Shown in pieces: positions 1 through 7,743 of a stretch of 19,894 bases of DNA. The position numbers and the translations under genes were made by a program. Within the stretch, counting starts at the first letter, position 1. Each line of letters starts with the position of its first letter. The stretch comes from an uncultured Eubacterium sp. (GTDB lineage Bacteria; Bacillota; Clostridia; Lachnospirales; Lachnospiraceae): the NCBI RefSeq assembly GCF_934295145.1, contig NZ_CAKRAS010000055.1, positions 1 to 19,894 on the forward strand. Direction: 5' to 3'. The notes under the pieces are model-generated. The model was not told where the DNA came from. It was given only the letters and a program-made list of their open reading frames with translations, and did no database searches.

Positions 1-815
1 CGCCCTTTTTTCCATACAATACCAATATCTGTTTTCAAAGGCGGTTCCATGGGAATTGCTTTGTATTTTGGTAAACCTGCTGTGATGCAGCTATAGAGAA
101 AGCAACCTACGGTTCCGGAACGCATAAAATTAATCATGGTATAGAGCTGATTCCCTTGCATGATAATATTCGGATGTACATTTCCGGAATCGAAGCGAGT
201 GCGCAAAATAGCATTTTGCACGGAATCCTTGTTAAATAAAATGACATTCTGTTGATCCAGATCAGCAGCTTTTATGGAAGTATGATCAGCAAGTGGATGC
301 TCCGGGGATACGCAGAACACAAGCTGGTCATGAATGAGCACATGGCTGTCCAACTGATCAATATTGTACATTTCCATGTTGACAAGAGCCAGATCCAGTT
401 TATCTTCCTGAACCAGATCACAGGCGCGCGCAGAACCATATTCTTCTAAGGAAATCAAAGTATCCGGATATTTGGAACGGTAAGCATCAATGAGTCCCGG
501 AAAGAAAAAACTGCTAAGTACCGGCGGAATGCCCACATGGATCGGATTTTGCTGAATCCGGCTGCCGTTCAATTCAAACTGCATATCTTTGCAGTACTGC
601 AGAATGTAGTCAGCTTTCTTATAAAACAGTGCGCCGTCTTCTGTCAGAGTGAGCCGGTTGTTAAACCTGGTAAACAGTGTGATACCAAATTCAGCTTCCA
701 GTTCCCGGATGGCCAGGGAAATGGCAGGCTGCGTTACAAAAAGCTGATTTGCGGCAGCGGTGATACTGTGGCAACGGCATGTCTCACAAAAATACTTCAG
801 CTGATTTAATGTCAT
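1..815 (-). CDS. LysR-family transcriptional regulator, partial (C-terminus beyond window)
   Basis: The reverse complement from an ATG at 813-815 reads open through the window edge for 271 codons, so it has a start but no stop here. The N-terminus (about residues 4-60) is a LysR winged helix-turn-helix, with the pattern AANQLFVTQPAISLAIRELE followed by LFTRFNNRLTLTEDG. The remainder (about 90-271) matches the two-lobed LysR effector-binding domain. LysR proteins are usually close to 300 residues, so roughly 25-30 are missing. A GGGAG ribosome binding site sits upstream of the ATG. It is divergent from the dicarboxylate permease and tartrate dehydratase genes, as TtdR is beside ttdABT in E. 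coli. It is therefore inferred to be the tartrate (or related hydroxy-acid) responsive activator of that unit. Family assignment is firm; the ligand is inferred from context. Confidence 0.93.
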   Translation of the reverse strand, partial: MTLNQLKYFCETCRCHSITAAANQLFVTQPAISLAIRELEAEFGITLFTRFNNRLTLTEDGALFYKKADYILQYCKDMQFELNGSRIQQNPIHVGIPPVLSSFFFPGLIDAYRSKYPDTLISLEEYGSARACDLVQEDKLDLALVNMEMYNIDQLDSHVLIHDQLVFCVSPEHPLADHTSIKAADLDQQNVILFNKDSVQNAILRTRFDSGNVHPNIIMQGNQLYTMINFMRSGTVGCFLYSCITAGLPKYKAIPMEPPLKTDIGIVWKKG

Positions 816-843
816 AAAAAATCTCCCGCCTTTCTTTAAAATT

Positions 844-872
844 ATCTTTTGTCATAAATTAAAAACTGTCAA
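844..872 (-). promoter_or_regulatory. Possible promoter for the LysR gene
   Basis: On the minus strand a perfect -35 TTGACA (867-872) is followed after 17 bases by a weak -10 AAAGAT (844-849), just upstream of the regulator. The -10 box is poor, so a slightly different register is possible. Confidence 0.4.
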
Positions 873-983
873 AAATGCTTCTTTTTCGCTGAATGCGATT
901 TTGCTTCTGATTAATGATCAGAGAAATTCAATAACATCTTTTAAAGTAAAGTATACTATAAATTTTATTTATGGCAAGTTAAA

Positions 984-1006
984 ATTCATTAAATGGACAA
1001 ATGAAT
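984..1006. promoter_or_regulatory. Inverted repeat, candidate LysR operator
   Basis: ATTCATT (984-990) and AATGAAT (1000-1006) form a perfect 7-bp inverted repeat with a 9-base centre. It lies between the divergent regulator and permease and overlaps the -35 of the permease promoter. LysR proteins typically bind dyads with a T-N11-A core in such divergent regions. Assignment to this LysR is by position only. Confidence 0.5.
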
Positions 1007-1022
1007 ATGTTTGAATTACAAT
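994..1022 (+). promoter_or_regulatory. Promoter of the permease-ttdAB unit
   Basis: TGGACA (994-999) and TACAAT (1017-1022) are separated by exactly 17 bases, and each matches the sigma-A consensus at five of six positions. This predicts a start near 1029 and a leader of about 55 nt. A 7-bp inverted repeat straddles the -35 box. An alternative -10 (TATACT, 952-957) upstream lacks a convincing -35. Confidence 0.6.
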
Positions 1023-1083
1023 ACAAATATCAAATGAAGAGATCGGCCGACTTACAATTCTTTTCAAACAGGGAGGGTGAAAC

Positions 1084-2352
1084 ATGTCAGCATCGACAAT
1101 AACAATTTTGTTTCTGATATTTGCGATTGTCAGCTTTATATTAGAAAAGATTCCACTGGGACTTACCGCCACCATCGTAGCAATTGGATTAAATGTGACC
1201 GGGGTTCTGGACACTTCACAGACATTTAGCGGATATGTAAACAGTAACGTGATTTTGTGTGTGGGAATGTTTGTAGTAGGACAGGCACTTTTTGAAACCG
1301 GTATGGCAAACAAAATCGGTGGAGTGGTTACTAAATTTGCAAAAAATGAAAAAATTCTGATGGTTGCCATTATGGTGATCGTAGGTGTGATGTCAGGGTT
1401 CCTGTCAAATACAGGAACTGCAGCAGTGTTGATTCCGGTTGTCTGTGGAATCGCAGATGAATCCGGATATTCCAGAAGCCGCCTGCTTATGCCACTGGTG
1501 TTTGCGGCAGCACTTGGCGGAAATATCTCCATTATCGGAGCACCGGGAAATCTGATGGGTGTGGATGCCCTGCAGAATCTTGGGGAAGAAACCGCATTTT
1601 TCATGTATGCACCGATTGGAATTCCAATGCTTCTGGCAGGGATTATTTATTTCGTCTTTATTGGATACCGCCTGCTTCCGAATACTTCTGCAAAAAATGT
1701 GGCAGAAGTGACAGAGACAAAAACGGATTTCAGTAATGTACCAAAGTGGAAACAGATCACATCCTTAGTGGTACTGATCGCAGTTATCCTGGCGATGATC
1801 TTTGAAAAACAGATTGGTATTCCAATTCAGGTATCTGCCTGTATCGGAGCCTGTGTAGTTGTACTAACCGGCGTTATTTCCGGAAGCGCTGCACTGAAAT
1901 CTATAGATTTAAAAGTAGTTCTCCTCTTCGGTGGTTCCCTGGCGCTTGCCAATGCACTGGATACCTCAGGCGCCGGAACCATGATCGCGGACACGATCGT
2001 AGGATTCCTTGGAAAAAATCCAAGCCCGATGATGTTATTGTTTGTCATTTTTGTAGTGTCCTGTGTTCTGACAAACTTTATGTCAAACACAGCAACCACA
2101 GCGCTGATGGTTCCAATTGCGGTATCTATGTCAGATATCCTTGGGGCAGATCCGAGAGCAGTGGTTATCGCAACGGTTATTGCAGGATCCTGTGCTTATG
2201 CAACACCGATCGGAATGCCTGCAAATACAATGGTAGTCGGACTTGGTGGTTATAGCTTTAAAGATTACGTGAAATCAGGACTGCCGCTGATCCTTGTATC
2301 CTTTGCGTTATGTATGATTTTGTTACCAATTTTATTCCCATTTTATCATTAA
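1084..2352 (+). CDS. SLC13/DASS-family anion permease, probable tartrate/C4-dicarboxylate transporter
   Basis: A 422-residue polytopic membrane protein with about 10-11 hydrophobic segments. It shows the two pseudo-repeated SNT hairpin motifs typical of the DASS/SLC13 family, SNTGTAAVLIPV at residues 108-119 and SNTATTALMVPI at 334-345. ATPIGMPANTMV near 373-384 is also typical of the family. Members import succinate, citrate, tartrate or sulfate by Na+ symport or by antiport. It starts at ATG 1084 behind AGGGAGG and lies 68 bp before ttdA. In E. coli the tartrate dehydratase genes sit beside TtdT, a transporter of the related CitT group. This protein is shorter than TtdT, so it is probably an analogous member rather than an orthologue. 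Tartrate specificity is inferred from neighbours; succinate or malate exchange is equally open. Confidence 0.85.
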   Translation: MSASTITILFLIFAIVSFILEKIPLGLTATIVAIGLNVTGVLDTSQTFSGYVNSNVILCVGMFVVGQALFETGMANKIGGVVTKFAKNEKILMVAIMVIVGVMSGFLSNTGTAAVLIPVVCGIADESGYSRSRLLMPLVFAAALGGNISIIGAPGNLMGVDALQNLGEETAFFMYAPIGIPMLLAGIIYFVFIGYRLLPNTSAKNVAEVTETKTDFSNVPKWKQITSLVVLIAVILAMIFEKQIGIPIQVSACIGACVVVLTGVISGSAALKSIDLKVVLLFGGSLALANALDTSGAGTMIADTIVGFLGKNPSPMMLLFVIFVVSCVLTNFMSNTATTALMVPIAVSMSDILGADPRAVVIATVIAGSCAYATPIGMPANTMVVGLGGYSFKDYVKSGLPLILVSFALCMILLPILFPFYH

Positions 2353-2420
2353 AAAGCTGCTACATAAGCGGCGAAGTTAGTATTAAAGTTTAAAGTAAAA
2401 ATTGCTGGAGGTGCGATTCA

Positions 2421-3320
2421 ATGAAAGAAAAAGAAATCAAGAGATTAACAGACATGGTGGCTGATTTTGTCGGACATATCGGAAAAAAACTGCCGGATGA
2501 TGTTGTGGCAAAATTAGAGGAACTTGGATCCAAAGAAGATGCGGCACTGCCAAAAGTATTATATGAAACCATGACAAAAAATCAGGGACTGGCAGTAGAA
2601 CTTGACCGTCCGAGCTGTCAGGATACCGGTGTTCTTCAGTTCTGGCTTAAATGTGGAACAAACTTCCCATACATCAACGAGCTGGAAGATTTGTTGACAG
2701 ATGCGGTTGTGCAGGCGACCTTCGCGACACCACTCCGTCACAATTCTGTACAGACATTTGACGAGTACAACACAAAGAAAAATGTCGGAAAAGGAACACC
2801 GACCGTTTGGTGGGATATCGTTCCAAATAGTGATCAGTGTGAGATTTATGCTTACATGGCAGGTGGCGGATGTACTCTTCCGGGTAAAGCAATGGTACTG
2901 ATGCCGGGTGCTGGGTATGAAGGAATTACCGATTTTGTACTGGATCAGATGACTACATATGGATTAAATGCCTGCCCGCCGCTTCTAGTTGGTGTCGGTG
3001 TTGGAACTTCCGTAGAGACTGCAGCATTAAATTCTAAAAAGGCGCTGATGAGACCGATTGGTTCCCACAATGACAATGCAAATGCAGCAAAAATGGAGCA
3101 GCTTTTAGAGGACGGAATCAATGCTATTGGCCTTGGACCGCAGGGTATGGGCGGAAAATATTCTGTCATGGGTGTAAATATTGAGAATACAGCACGTCAT
3201 CCGTCTACTATCGGCGTTGCTGTAAACGTAGGATGCTGGTCACACCGTCGTGGTCACATTGTGATCGACAAAGATCTGAACGTAGTCTGTGATACACATT
3301 CTACCTGGAAATTTGAGTAG
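2421..3320 (+). CDS. ttdA: L(+)-tartrate dehydratase alpha subunit (class I Fe-S hydro-lyase)
   Basis: A 299-residue protein of the class I fumarase/tartrate dehydratase alpha family. With the beta subunit it converts L-tartrate to oxaloacetate and water using a 4Fe-4S cluster. Likely cluster cysteines are C66 (PSCQDTG), C185 (NACPPLLVGVG) and C272 (NVGCWSHRRG). The segments GGGCTLPGKAMVLMPGAGYE (about 148-167), TSVETAA (196-202) and ARHPSTIGVAV (258-268) agree closely with what I recall of E. coli TtdA rather than with FumA or two-subunit fumarases. That is why I prefer tartrate dehydratase over fumarate hydratase alpha, the more common automatic label. The start has a GGAGG site about 8 bases upstream. 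The beta subunit follows 120 bp downstream. Enzyme class is very sure; tartrate over fumarate is likely from sequence and context. Confidence 0.88.
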   Translation: MKEKEIKRLTDMVADFVGHIGKKLPDDVVAKLEELGSKEDAALPKVLYETMTKNQGLAVELDRPSCQDTGVLQFWLKCGTNFPYINELEDLLTDAVVQATFATPLRHNSVQTFDEYNTKKNVGKGTPTVWWDIVPNSDQCEIYAYMAGGGCTLPGKAMVLMPGAGYEGITDFVLDQMTTYGLNACPPLLVGVGVGTSVETAALNSKKALMRPIGSHNDNANAAKMEQLLEDGINAIGLGPQGMGGKYSVMGVNIENTARHPSTIGVAVNVGCWSHRRGHIVIDKDLNVVCDTHSTWKFE

Positions 3321-3440
3321 AATCTGTAAATGATCGGGACTTCTGAGATTGGATAGAACGAATATGCAATAGATTCAGAATGTAAATATGTGTGATTGTA
3401 TCGTGATAATATTTCGTGAAAAAACAAGGAGAATAAAAAG

Positions 3441-4073
3441 ATGATTGAAATCAGAGGCGATAAAAAAGTATTGGTTACTCCTGTAAGCAAGGAGGATCTG
3501 GCAGATATTAAAATCGGTGACATTGTATGGCTGGACGGCGATCTGATGACTTGTCGTGACGTGGCACACCGCAGACTGGTGGAATATGGCAGAGAGCTTC
3601 CATATGACATCAGAAATAAAGCAATTTTCCATGCAGGACCGATCGTAAGAAAAATCGAAGGAACTGAGGATGATTATGAGATGGTATCCGTTGGACCGAC
3701 TACTTCCATGCGTATGGAAAAATTCGAGTACGAATTTACAGAGCAGACCGGTGTCCGCGTGATTGTCGGCAAAGGTGGCATGGGACCAAATACTGAGCGT
3801 GCATGTAAAGATTTCGGAGCCATCCATTGTGTATTTCCGGCAGGCTGCGCTGTTGTAGCTGCTACCGAAGTGCAGTATATTGCGGAGCATCACTGGGATG
3901 AGCTTGGAATGCCGGAGACACTCTGGTGCTGTAAGGTCAAAGAGTTTGGTCCGCTGATCGTATCCATCGATGCAAACGGACGCAATTTATTCGAGGAACA
4001 GAAAGTCATTTATAATGAAAGAAAAGAAGCTGCAAAGCAGAAAATTTATCCGGAAGTAAAATTCATCAAATAA
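3441..4073 (+). CDS. ttdB: L(+)-tartrate dehydratase beta subunit
   Basis: A 210-residue protein of the fumarase C-terminal/TtdB family, the small subunit of the Fe-S hydro-lyase. Diagnostic stretches are MTCRDVAHRRL (about 36-46), NKAIFHAGPIVRK (59-71), VSVGPTTSMRME (82-93), VGKGGMGPNTE (109-119), FPAGCAVVAATEV (132-144) and VKEFGPLIVSID (166-177). These correspond almost block for block to my recollection of E. coli TtdB. The KGGMGP loop and the GPTTS motif belong to the substrate-binding half of the active site that completes the alpha subunit. A strong AAGGAG lies about nine bases before the ATG. The 120-bp gap from ttdA contains no clear terminator, so the two are probably co-transcribed with the permease. 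A fumarase beta subunit is the alternative label. Confidence 0.88.
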   Translation: MIEIRGDKKVLVTPVSKEDLADIKIGDIVWLDGDLMTCRDVAHRRLVEYGRELPYDIRNKAIFHAGPIVRKIEGTEDDYEMVSVGPTTSMRMEKFEYEFTEQTGVRVIVGKGGMGPNTERACKDFGAIHCVFPAGCAVVAATEVQYIAEHHWDELGMPETLWCCKVKEFGPLIVSIDANGRNLFEEQKVIYNERKEAAKQKIYPEVKFIK

Positions 4074-4152
4074 AAATTATGTTATATAAAAGATAGCTTA
4101 TGCTGAGCAGATCCATTCGGTTGCAAAACTGAGTACTCCATAGAATTACAGG

Positions 4153-4185
4153 ATGCGCACCATGTATAGCAGGCATGGTGCGTAT
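4153..4185 (+). terminator. Strong hairpin after ttdB, possible terminator
   Basis: A 12-bp stem (4153-4164 with 4174-4185, one G-U pair when read as RNA; core GCACCATG/CATGGTGC) encloses a 9-base loop. Only a short T run follows, so it is either an inefficient intrinsic terminator or a 3'-end stabiliser. It separates the ttdAB unit from the promoter of the decarboxylase operon 100 bases downstream. Confidence 0.5.
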
Positions 4186-4285
4186 TTCCGTGTTGAGGAT
4201 TATGCTTTTGTATACTTTGCATAGAATACAAGTGAATATGCCAAGGAAATGCAAAAAAATGGATAGACAAACAGGAACATTTTTC

Positions 4286-4314
4286 TTGAATTTTTGTAGA
4301 AAATGAAGTAAAAT
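4286..4314 (+). promoter_or_regulatory. Promoter of the decarboxylase operon
   Basis: TTGAAT (4286-4291), a 17-base spacer and TAAAAT (4309-4314) lie 50 bases before the first gene. This suggests the pump operon can be expressed independently of the ttd unit. No obvious operator is seen in the rest of the 290-bp gap (4074-4363) apart from the hairpin described separately. Confidence 0.6.
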
Positions 4315-4363
4315 GAATCTGGTATGTTAATAAAATAACAATCTCAAGGAGGTATGAGGCAAT

Positions 4364-5734
4364 ATGGCAGAATGTTTAGCGTTAGAGCGAATCAACCGTC
4401 TGTTAGATGAAGGTAGTTTCGTAGAGGTTGGCGCATTAGTTTCCGCCCGCACAACAGATTTTACCGTAAATGACCAGTCTGCACCATCCGATGGTGTTAT
4501 CACAGGATACGGACAGATCGAGGGCAATCCGGTGTATGTATATAGTCAGAACCGTGATGTGCTGAATGGAACCATGGGCGAGATGCACGCAAAGAAAATT
4601 GCAAAATTATATGATATGGCTGATAAGGCAGCAGCTCCGGTGATCGGACTGTTAGATTGCGGCGGTTTCCGTCTGCAGGAGTCTGTAGATGCACTGGACA
4701 GCTTTGGATGTGTCCTTGCAAAGCAGGCTGAGTATGCGGACAGTGTACTTCAGATCAGCGCAGTAATGGGTAACTGTGCAGGTGGTATGACATTGATCCC
4801 GGCCATGAGTGATTTTGCATTTATGACAAAAGAAGCACAGATGTATGTGAATGCACCGCATACCATTCAGGATAATAAAAAGCTTTCCCGTGAGTTTGAT
4901 TCTGCAAAATATCAGGCAGCAGTTTCCGGACAGGCAGAAGTACTGGAGAATGAGGATGCTGTTCTGACAAAAATCCGTGAGCTGGTAGTAATGCTCATTG
5001 ATGAGGAATACGGACGCTGCGGTGAAGATGATCTGAACCGTTATATTTCTGAAAAAACATGTGCCATGAAAGACGCCCGTGCACTGTTAGGTGAGTGTGC
5101 AGACGATAAATTCCTGGAGATCCGCCCGGATTATGCACCGGAGATGGTGACAGGATTCCTTACATTAAATGGAATTTTAGTTGGTGCAGTGGCAAATGCC
5201 GATGCACTTTATGATGAAAAAGGTGAGAAGATGACAGATCTGGCTGACGGCCTTACCGTAGACGGATGTGAGAAAGCAGCAGCTTTCGTTGCATTTTGTA
5301 ACGATTGCGAGATTCCGCTTCTGACTGTGACAGCAGCAGATGGATTTGCAGCAGTAGAGCAGACAGAAAAAGGTCTTCCGCAGGCTATCGCAAAACTGGT
5401 AAAAGCTTATCATGATGGTGGTTTCAACAGCAAAGTAAACCTGATCATGGGAGATACTTACGGAAGTGCTTATGTGGCAATGGGCGCAAGAAGTATCAGC
5501 GATGCCGATATGGTATTTGCATGGGACGATGCAAAAGTAGGTATGATGGAAGCTGAGAAAGCAGCAAATATCTTATTTGCAGCTGAAGGAGACAAAGCAA
5601 CTGAAAAGCAGGCAGCTGCTTATGAAGGAAAACAAAATGCCGTAACTTCCGCAGCAGCAAGAGGCAGTGTGGATGCAGTCATCGCTCCGGCACAGACAAG
5701 AAAACATCTGATCATGGCATTTTCCATGCTGTAA
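4364..5734 (+). CDS. Divergent MmdA/12S-type carboxyltransferase subunit
   Basis: A 456-residue crotonase-fold carboxyltransferase (pfam01039 type) related to MmdA, PccB and the 12S subunit of transcarboxylase. Recognisable blocks are ALERINRLLDEGSFVEV (6-22), APSDGVITGYG (40-50), GEMHAKKIAKLYDMA (72-86), PVIGLLDCGGFRLQES (92-107), MGNCAGGMTLIPAMSDFAF (135-153) and the C-terminal half around TYGSAYVAMGARSISDADMV (365-384). The family normally transfers CO2 between biotin and an acyl-CoA. It is shorter than typical MmdA (about 510). By eye it also departs at the family's oxyanion-hole positions (G141-M142 where Gly-Ala is usual; S368-A369 where Gly-Ala is usual) and at the GxEGA motif (EAEKA, 396-400). 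An AAGGAGG site precedes the ATG. It is the first gene of the pump operon. Its substrate cannot be assigned. Confidence 0.85.
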   Translation: MAECLALERINRLLDEGSFVEVGALVSARTTDFTVNDQSAPSDGVITGYGQIEGNPVYVYSQNRDVLNGTMGEMHAKKIAKLYDMADKAAAPVIGLLDCGGFRLQESVDALDSFGCVLAKQAEYADSVLQISAVMGNCAGGMTLIPAMSDFAFMTKEAQMYVNAPHTIQDNKKLSREFDSAKYQAAVSGQAEVLENEDAVLTKIRELVVMLIDEEYGRCGEDDLNRYISEKTCAMKDARALLGECADDKFLEIRPDYAPEMVTGFLTLNGILVGAVANADALYDEKGEKMTDLADGLTVDGCEKAAAFVAFCNDCEIPLLTVTAADGFAAVEQTEKGLPQAIAKLVKAYHDGGFNSKVNLIMGDTYGSAYVAMGARSISDADMVFAWDDAKVGMMEAEKAANILFAAEGDKATEKQAAAYEGKQNAVTSAAARGSVDAVIAPAQTRKHLIMAFSML

Positions 5735-5754
5735 AAGAAAGGAAGATAGTGAAG

Positions 5755-6147
5755 ATGAAAAAGAATATCAAAGGGATTGCGGCAGGCAGTCTCGGACTTC
5801 TGGCTTTACAGCTTCCGGGGATGACCGTATTTGCGCAGGCAGCAGACAGAAAAGCCCGGCTGGCAAATGCATTACAGAATACAGTCCTTGGTATGGGAAC
5901 GGTATTCGTTATGCTGATTGCAATTGCGCTGATCATTTATTGTTTCAAGATTATTCCTGTGATCCAGAAAAAATTTGCCAAAAAAGCAGAACCGGCAGCA
6001 GAGGCACCAAAGTCAGCACCAGTTGTTGCAGCTCCTGTACAGGAAACGGATGATCTGGAGCTGGTGGCTGTTATCGCAGCCGCAATTGCAGCAAGTGAGA
6101 ATGTACCGGTAGACAGTTTCAGAGTCCGTACGATCAAGAGACGCTAA
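5755..6147 (+). CDS. OadG-family membrane subunit of Na+-pumping decarboxylase (gamma/delta type)
   Basis: A 130-residue protein with an N-terminal hydrophobic, signal-like segment (about 5-28, ending FAQA), a single transmembrane helix (about 44-66, TVLGMGTVFVMLIAIALIIY) and an Ala/Pro-rich linker. The conserved tail DDLELVAVIAAAIAAS...FRVRTIKRR is typical of OadG/MmdD proteins. In characterised pumps this subunit ties the cytosolic carboxyltransferase to the membrane beta subunit and stabilises the complex. I chose ATG 5755 over the in-frame GTG at 5749 because GGAAG (5741-5745) is nine bases from the ATG but only three from the GTG. The gene starts 20 bp after the carboxyltransferase. Family assignment rests on size, topology and tail motif. 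Confidence 0.82.
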   Translation: MKKNIKGIAAGSLGLLALQLPGMTVFAQAADRKARLANALQNTVLGMGTVFVMLIAIALIIYCFKIIPVIQKKFAKKAEPAAEAPKSAPVVAAPVQETDDLELVAVIAAAIAASENVPVDSFRVRTIKRR

Positions 6148-6178
6148 TTACACCATTTTGTTTAAGGAGAATAGAAAA

Positions 6179-6541
6179 ATGAAAAATTATACAATTACCG
6201 TAAATGGAAACGTATATGATGTAACCGTAGAAGAAAATACAAATGGCGCTCCGGCAGCAGCACCGGCTCCGAGAGCAGCAGCACCGGCTCCGGCAGCAAA
6301 ACCGGCAGCTACAGGCGCAGCAGGAAGCATTGCCATCACAGCAGGCGCGGCTGGTAAAGTTGTTGACGTTGTAGCAGCACCGGGCGCAGCCGTAAAGAAA
6401 GGTGATCCTGTCGTTGTACTTGAGATTATGAAAATGGAGACACCGGTTGTTGCACCGCAGGACGGCACAGTTGCCAGCGTGGATGTAACAAAAGGTGAGA
6501 CAGTAGAATCAGGAGCAGTACTTGCTACCATGAACGCATAA
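6179..6541 (+). CDS. Stand-alone biotin carboxyl carrier protein
   Basis: A 120-residue biotinyl carrier. It has a short N-terminal beta segment (KNYTITVNGNVYDVTVEE), a very Ala/Pro-rich flexible linker (about 24-47) and a biotinyl domain (about 50-120). The canonical biotinylation motif is EIMKMETP, with acceptor lysine K85. It carries CO2 between the carboxyltransferase(s) and the membrane pump, like MmdC/GcdC or the 1.3S subunit of transcarboxylase. I start it at ATG 6179, preceded by AAGGAG at nine bases, rather than at the in-frame TTG at 6158, which has no ribosome site. It lies 31 bp after the OadG-like gene and 14 bp before oadB. The only OadA-type subunit encoded here lacks its own biotin domain, so this protein must serve it. 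Confidence 0.95.
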   Translation: MKNYTITVNGNVYDVTVEENTNGAPAAAPAPRAAAPAPAAKPAATGAAGSIAITAGAAGKVVDVVAAPGAAVKKGDPVVVLEIMKMETPVVAPQDGTVASVDVTKGETVESGAVLATMNA

Positions 6542-6555
6542 GACAGGAGGTAGAC

Positions 6556-7707
6556 ATGTCAGGTAATATAGCAGAGACATTGGGCAATCTCGTGCATCAG
6601 ACCGCGTTCTTCAATCTGACCTGGGGAAACTATCTGATGATCGCCGTTGCCTGTGTGTTCTTATATTTAGCAATTAAAAAGGGATATGAACCGTTACTGC
6701 TGGTACCGATCGCGTTTGGTATGCTTCTGGTAAATATATATCCGGATATCATGATTTCCCCGGATGATGCAAGCAACGGTGTCGGAGGTTTGTTGCACTA
6801 CTTCTTCAAACTGGATGAGTGGTCTATCCTTCCGTCCCTGATTTTCCTTGGTGTCGGCGCACTGACGGATTTCCGTCCGCTGATCGCAAACCCGATCAGT
6901 TTCCTTTTGGGAGCAGCCGCACAGTTCGGTATTTTTGCCGCATATCTGCTGGCTATCGTATTCGGATTTTCCGATGCAGCCGCAGCTGCAGTATCCATCA
7001 TCGGTGGAGCAGATGGACCGACGTCTATCTTCCTGGCCGGAAAACTACATCAAAATGATTTAATGGGACCGATCGCCGTGGCGGCGTATTCCTATATGTC
7101 ATTAGTACCGATCATCCAGCCGCCGATCATGAAACTTTTAACAACCAAAAAAGAGCGTTCTATTCGTATGGGACAGCTTCGTGAAGTTTCCAAACTGGAA
7201 GCAATCCTTTTCCCAATCATTGTTACCATCATTGTGTGTCTGGTTCTGCCGACTACCGCTCCATTGGTAGGTATGCTGATGCTTGGTAACTTATTCCGTG
7301 AGTGTGGCGTAGTAAAACAGCTGTCTGAGACCGCATCCAATGCGCTGATGTACATTGTAGTTATCCTGCTTGGTACATCCGTCGGAGCATCTACAAGTGC
7401 AGAAGCATTCCTGAAAGTGACAACACTTCAGATCGTAGTACTTGGTCTGGTAGCCTTTGCATTTGGTACCGCAGCAGGTGTTATCTTTGGTAAGATCCTG
7501 TGCGTTGTAACAAAAGGAAAGATCAACCCGCTGATCGGTTCTGCCGGTGTATCCGCTGTTCCGATGGCAGCCCGTGTATCCCAGAAAGTCGGTGCAGAAG
7601 AAGATCCGACCAACTTCCTGCTGATGCATGCCATGGGACCAAATGTTGCCGGAGTTATCGGAACTGCGATCGCAGCCGGAGTATTCATGGCGATCTTTGG
7701 AGTATAA
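6556..7707 (+). CDS. oadB: Na+-translocating decarboxylase beta subunit (OadB/MmdB/GcdB)
   Basis: A 383-residue polytopic membrane protein that decarboxylates carboxybiotin and exports Na+. Family hallmarks are VGALTDFRPLIANP (100-113), GGADGPTSIF (150-159) with the conserved aspartate D153, and YSYMSLVPIIQPP (178-190). The C-terminal re-entrant region MGPNVAGVIGTAIAAG lies at about 360-375. The Asp in GGADGPT, the tyrosine region and the GPN segment are where Na+/H+ ligands have been mapped in the family. GGAGG precedes the ATG closely and the gene is 14 bp after the biotin carrier. Sequence alone cannot distinguish an oxaloacetate, methylmalonyl-CoA or glutaconyl-CoA pump. The adjacent OadA-type subunit and tartrate dehydratase favour oxaloacetate. 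Confidence 0.95.
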   Translation: MSGNIAETLGNLVHQTAFFNLTWGNYLMIAVACVFLYLAIKKGYEPLLLVPIAFGMLLVNIYPDIMISPDDASNGVGGLLHYFFKLDEWSILPSLIFLGVGALTDFRPLIANPISFLLGAAAQFGIFAAYLLAIVFGFSDAAAAAVSIIGGADGPTSIFLAGKLHQNDLMGPIAVAAYSYMSLVPIIQPPIMKLLTTKKERSIRMGQLREVSKLEAILFPIIVTIIVCLVLPTTAPLVGMLMLGNLFRECGVVKQLSETASNALMYIVVILLGTSVGASTSAEAFLKVTTLQIVVLGLVAFAFGTAAGVIFGKILCVVTKGKINPLIGSAGVSAVPMAARVSQKVGAEEDPTNFLLMHAMGPNVAGVIGTAIAAGVFMAIFGV

Positions 7708-7743
7708 CAAAGGCAATGATTATAAAAAAGGAGATAATTTATC

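Noticed and set aside
252..809. Two plus-strand ORFs (252-449 and 537-809)
   Set aside because: They lie wholly within the minus-strand LysR gene, which is open across the whole stretch and has clear family motifs; the plus-strand readings have no ribosome site or recognisable domain.
969..1604. 211-residue minus-strand ORF
   Set aside because: Antisense to the permease and its promoter; low-complexity Ile/Pro/Thr composition typical of a shadow frame.
2421..4073. Fumarate hydratase alpha/beta label
   Set aside because: Possible by family, but the GGGCTLPGKAMVLMP, ARHPSTIGVAV and GPTTSMRME blocks match tartrate dehydratase better, and the transporter, regulator and oxaloacetate pump fit tartrate.
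5749..5754. GTG start six bases upstream for the OadG-like gene
   Set aside because: Only three bases from the GGAAG ribosome site; ATG 5755 has normal spacing.
6158..6178. TTG start adding seven residues to the biotin carrier
   Set aside because: The strong AAGGAG lies after it and serves ATG 6179.
6230..6320. Repetitive GCAGCACCGGCTCC-like DNA
   Set aside because: It is the Ala/Pro linker of the biotin carrier, a normal feature of the family, not an independent repeat.
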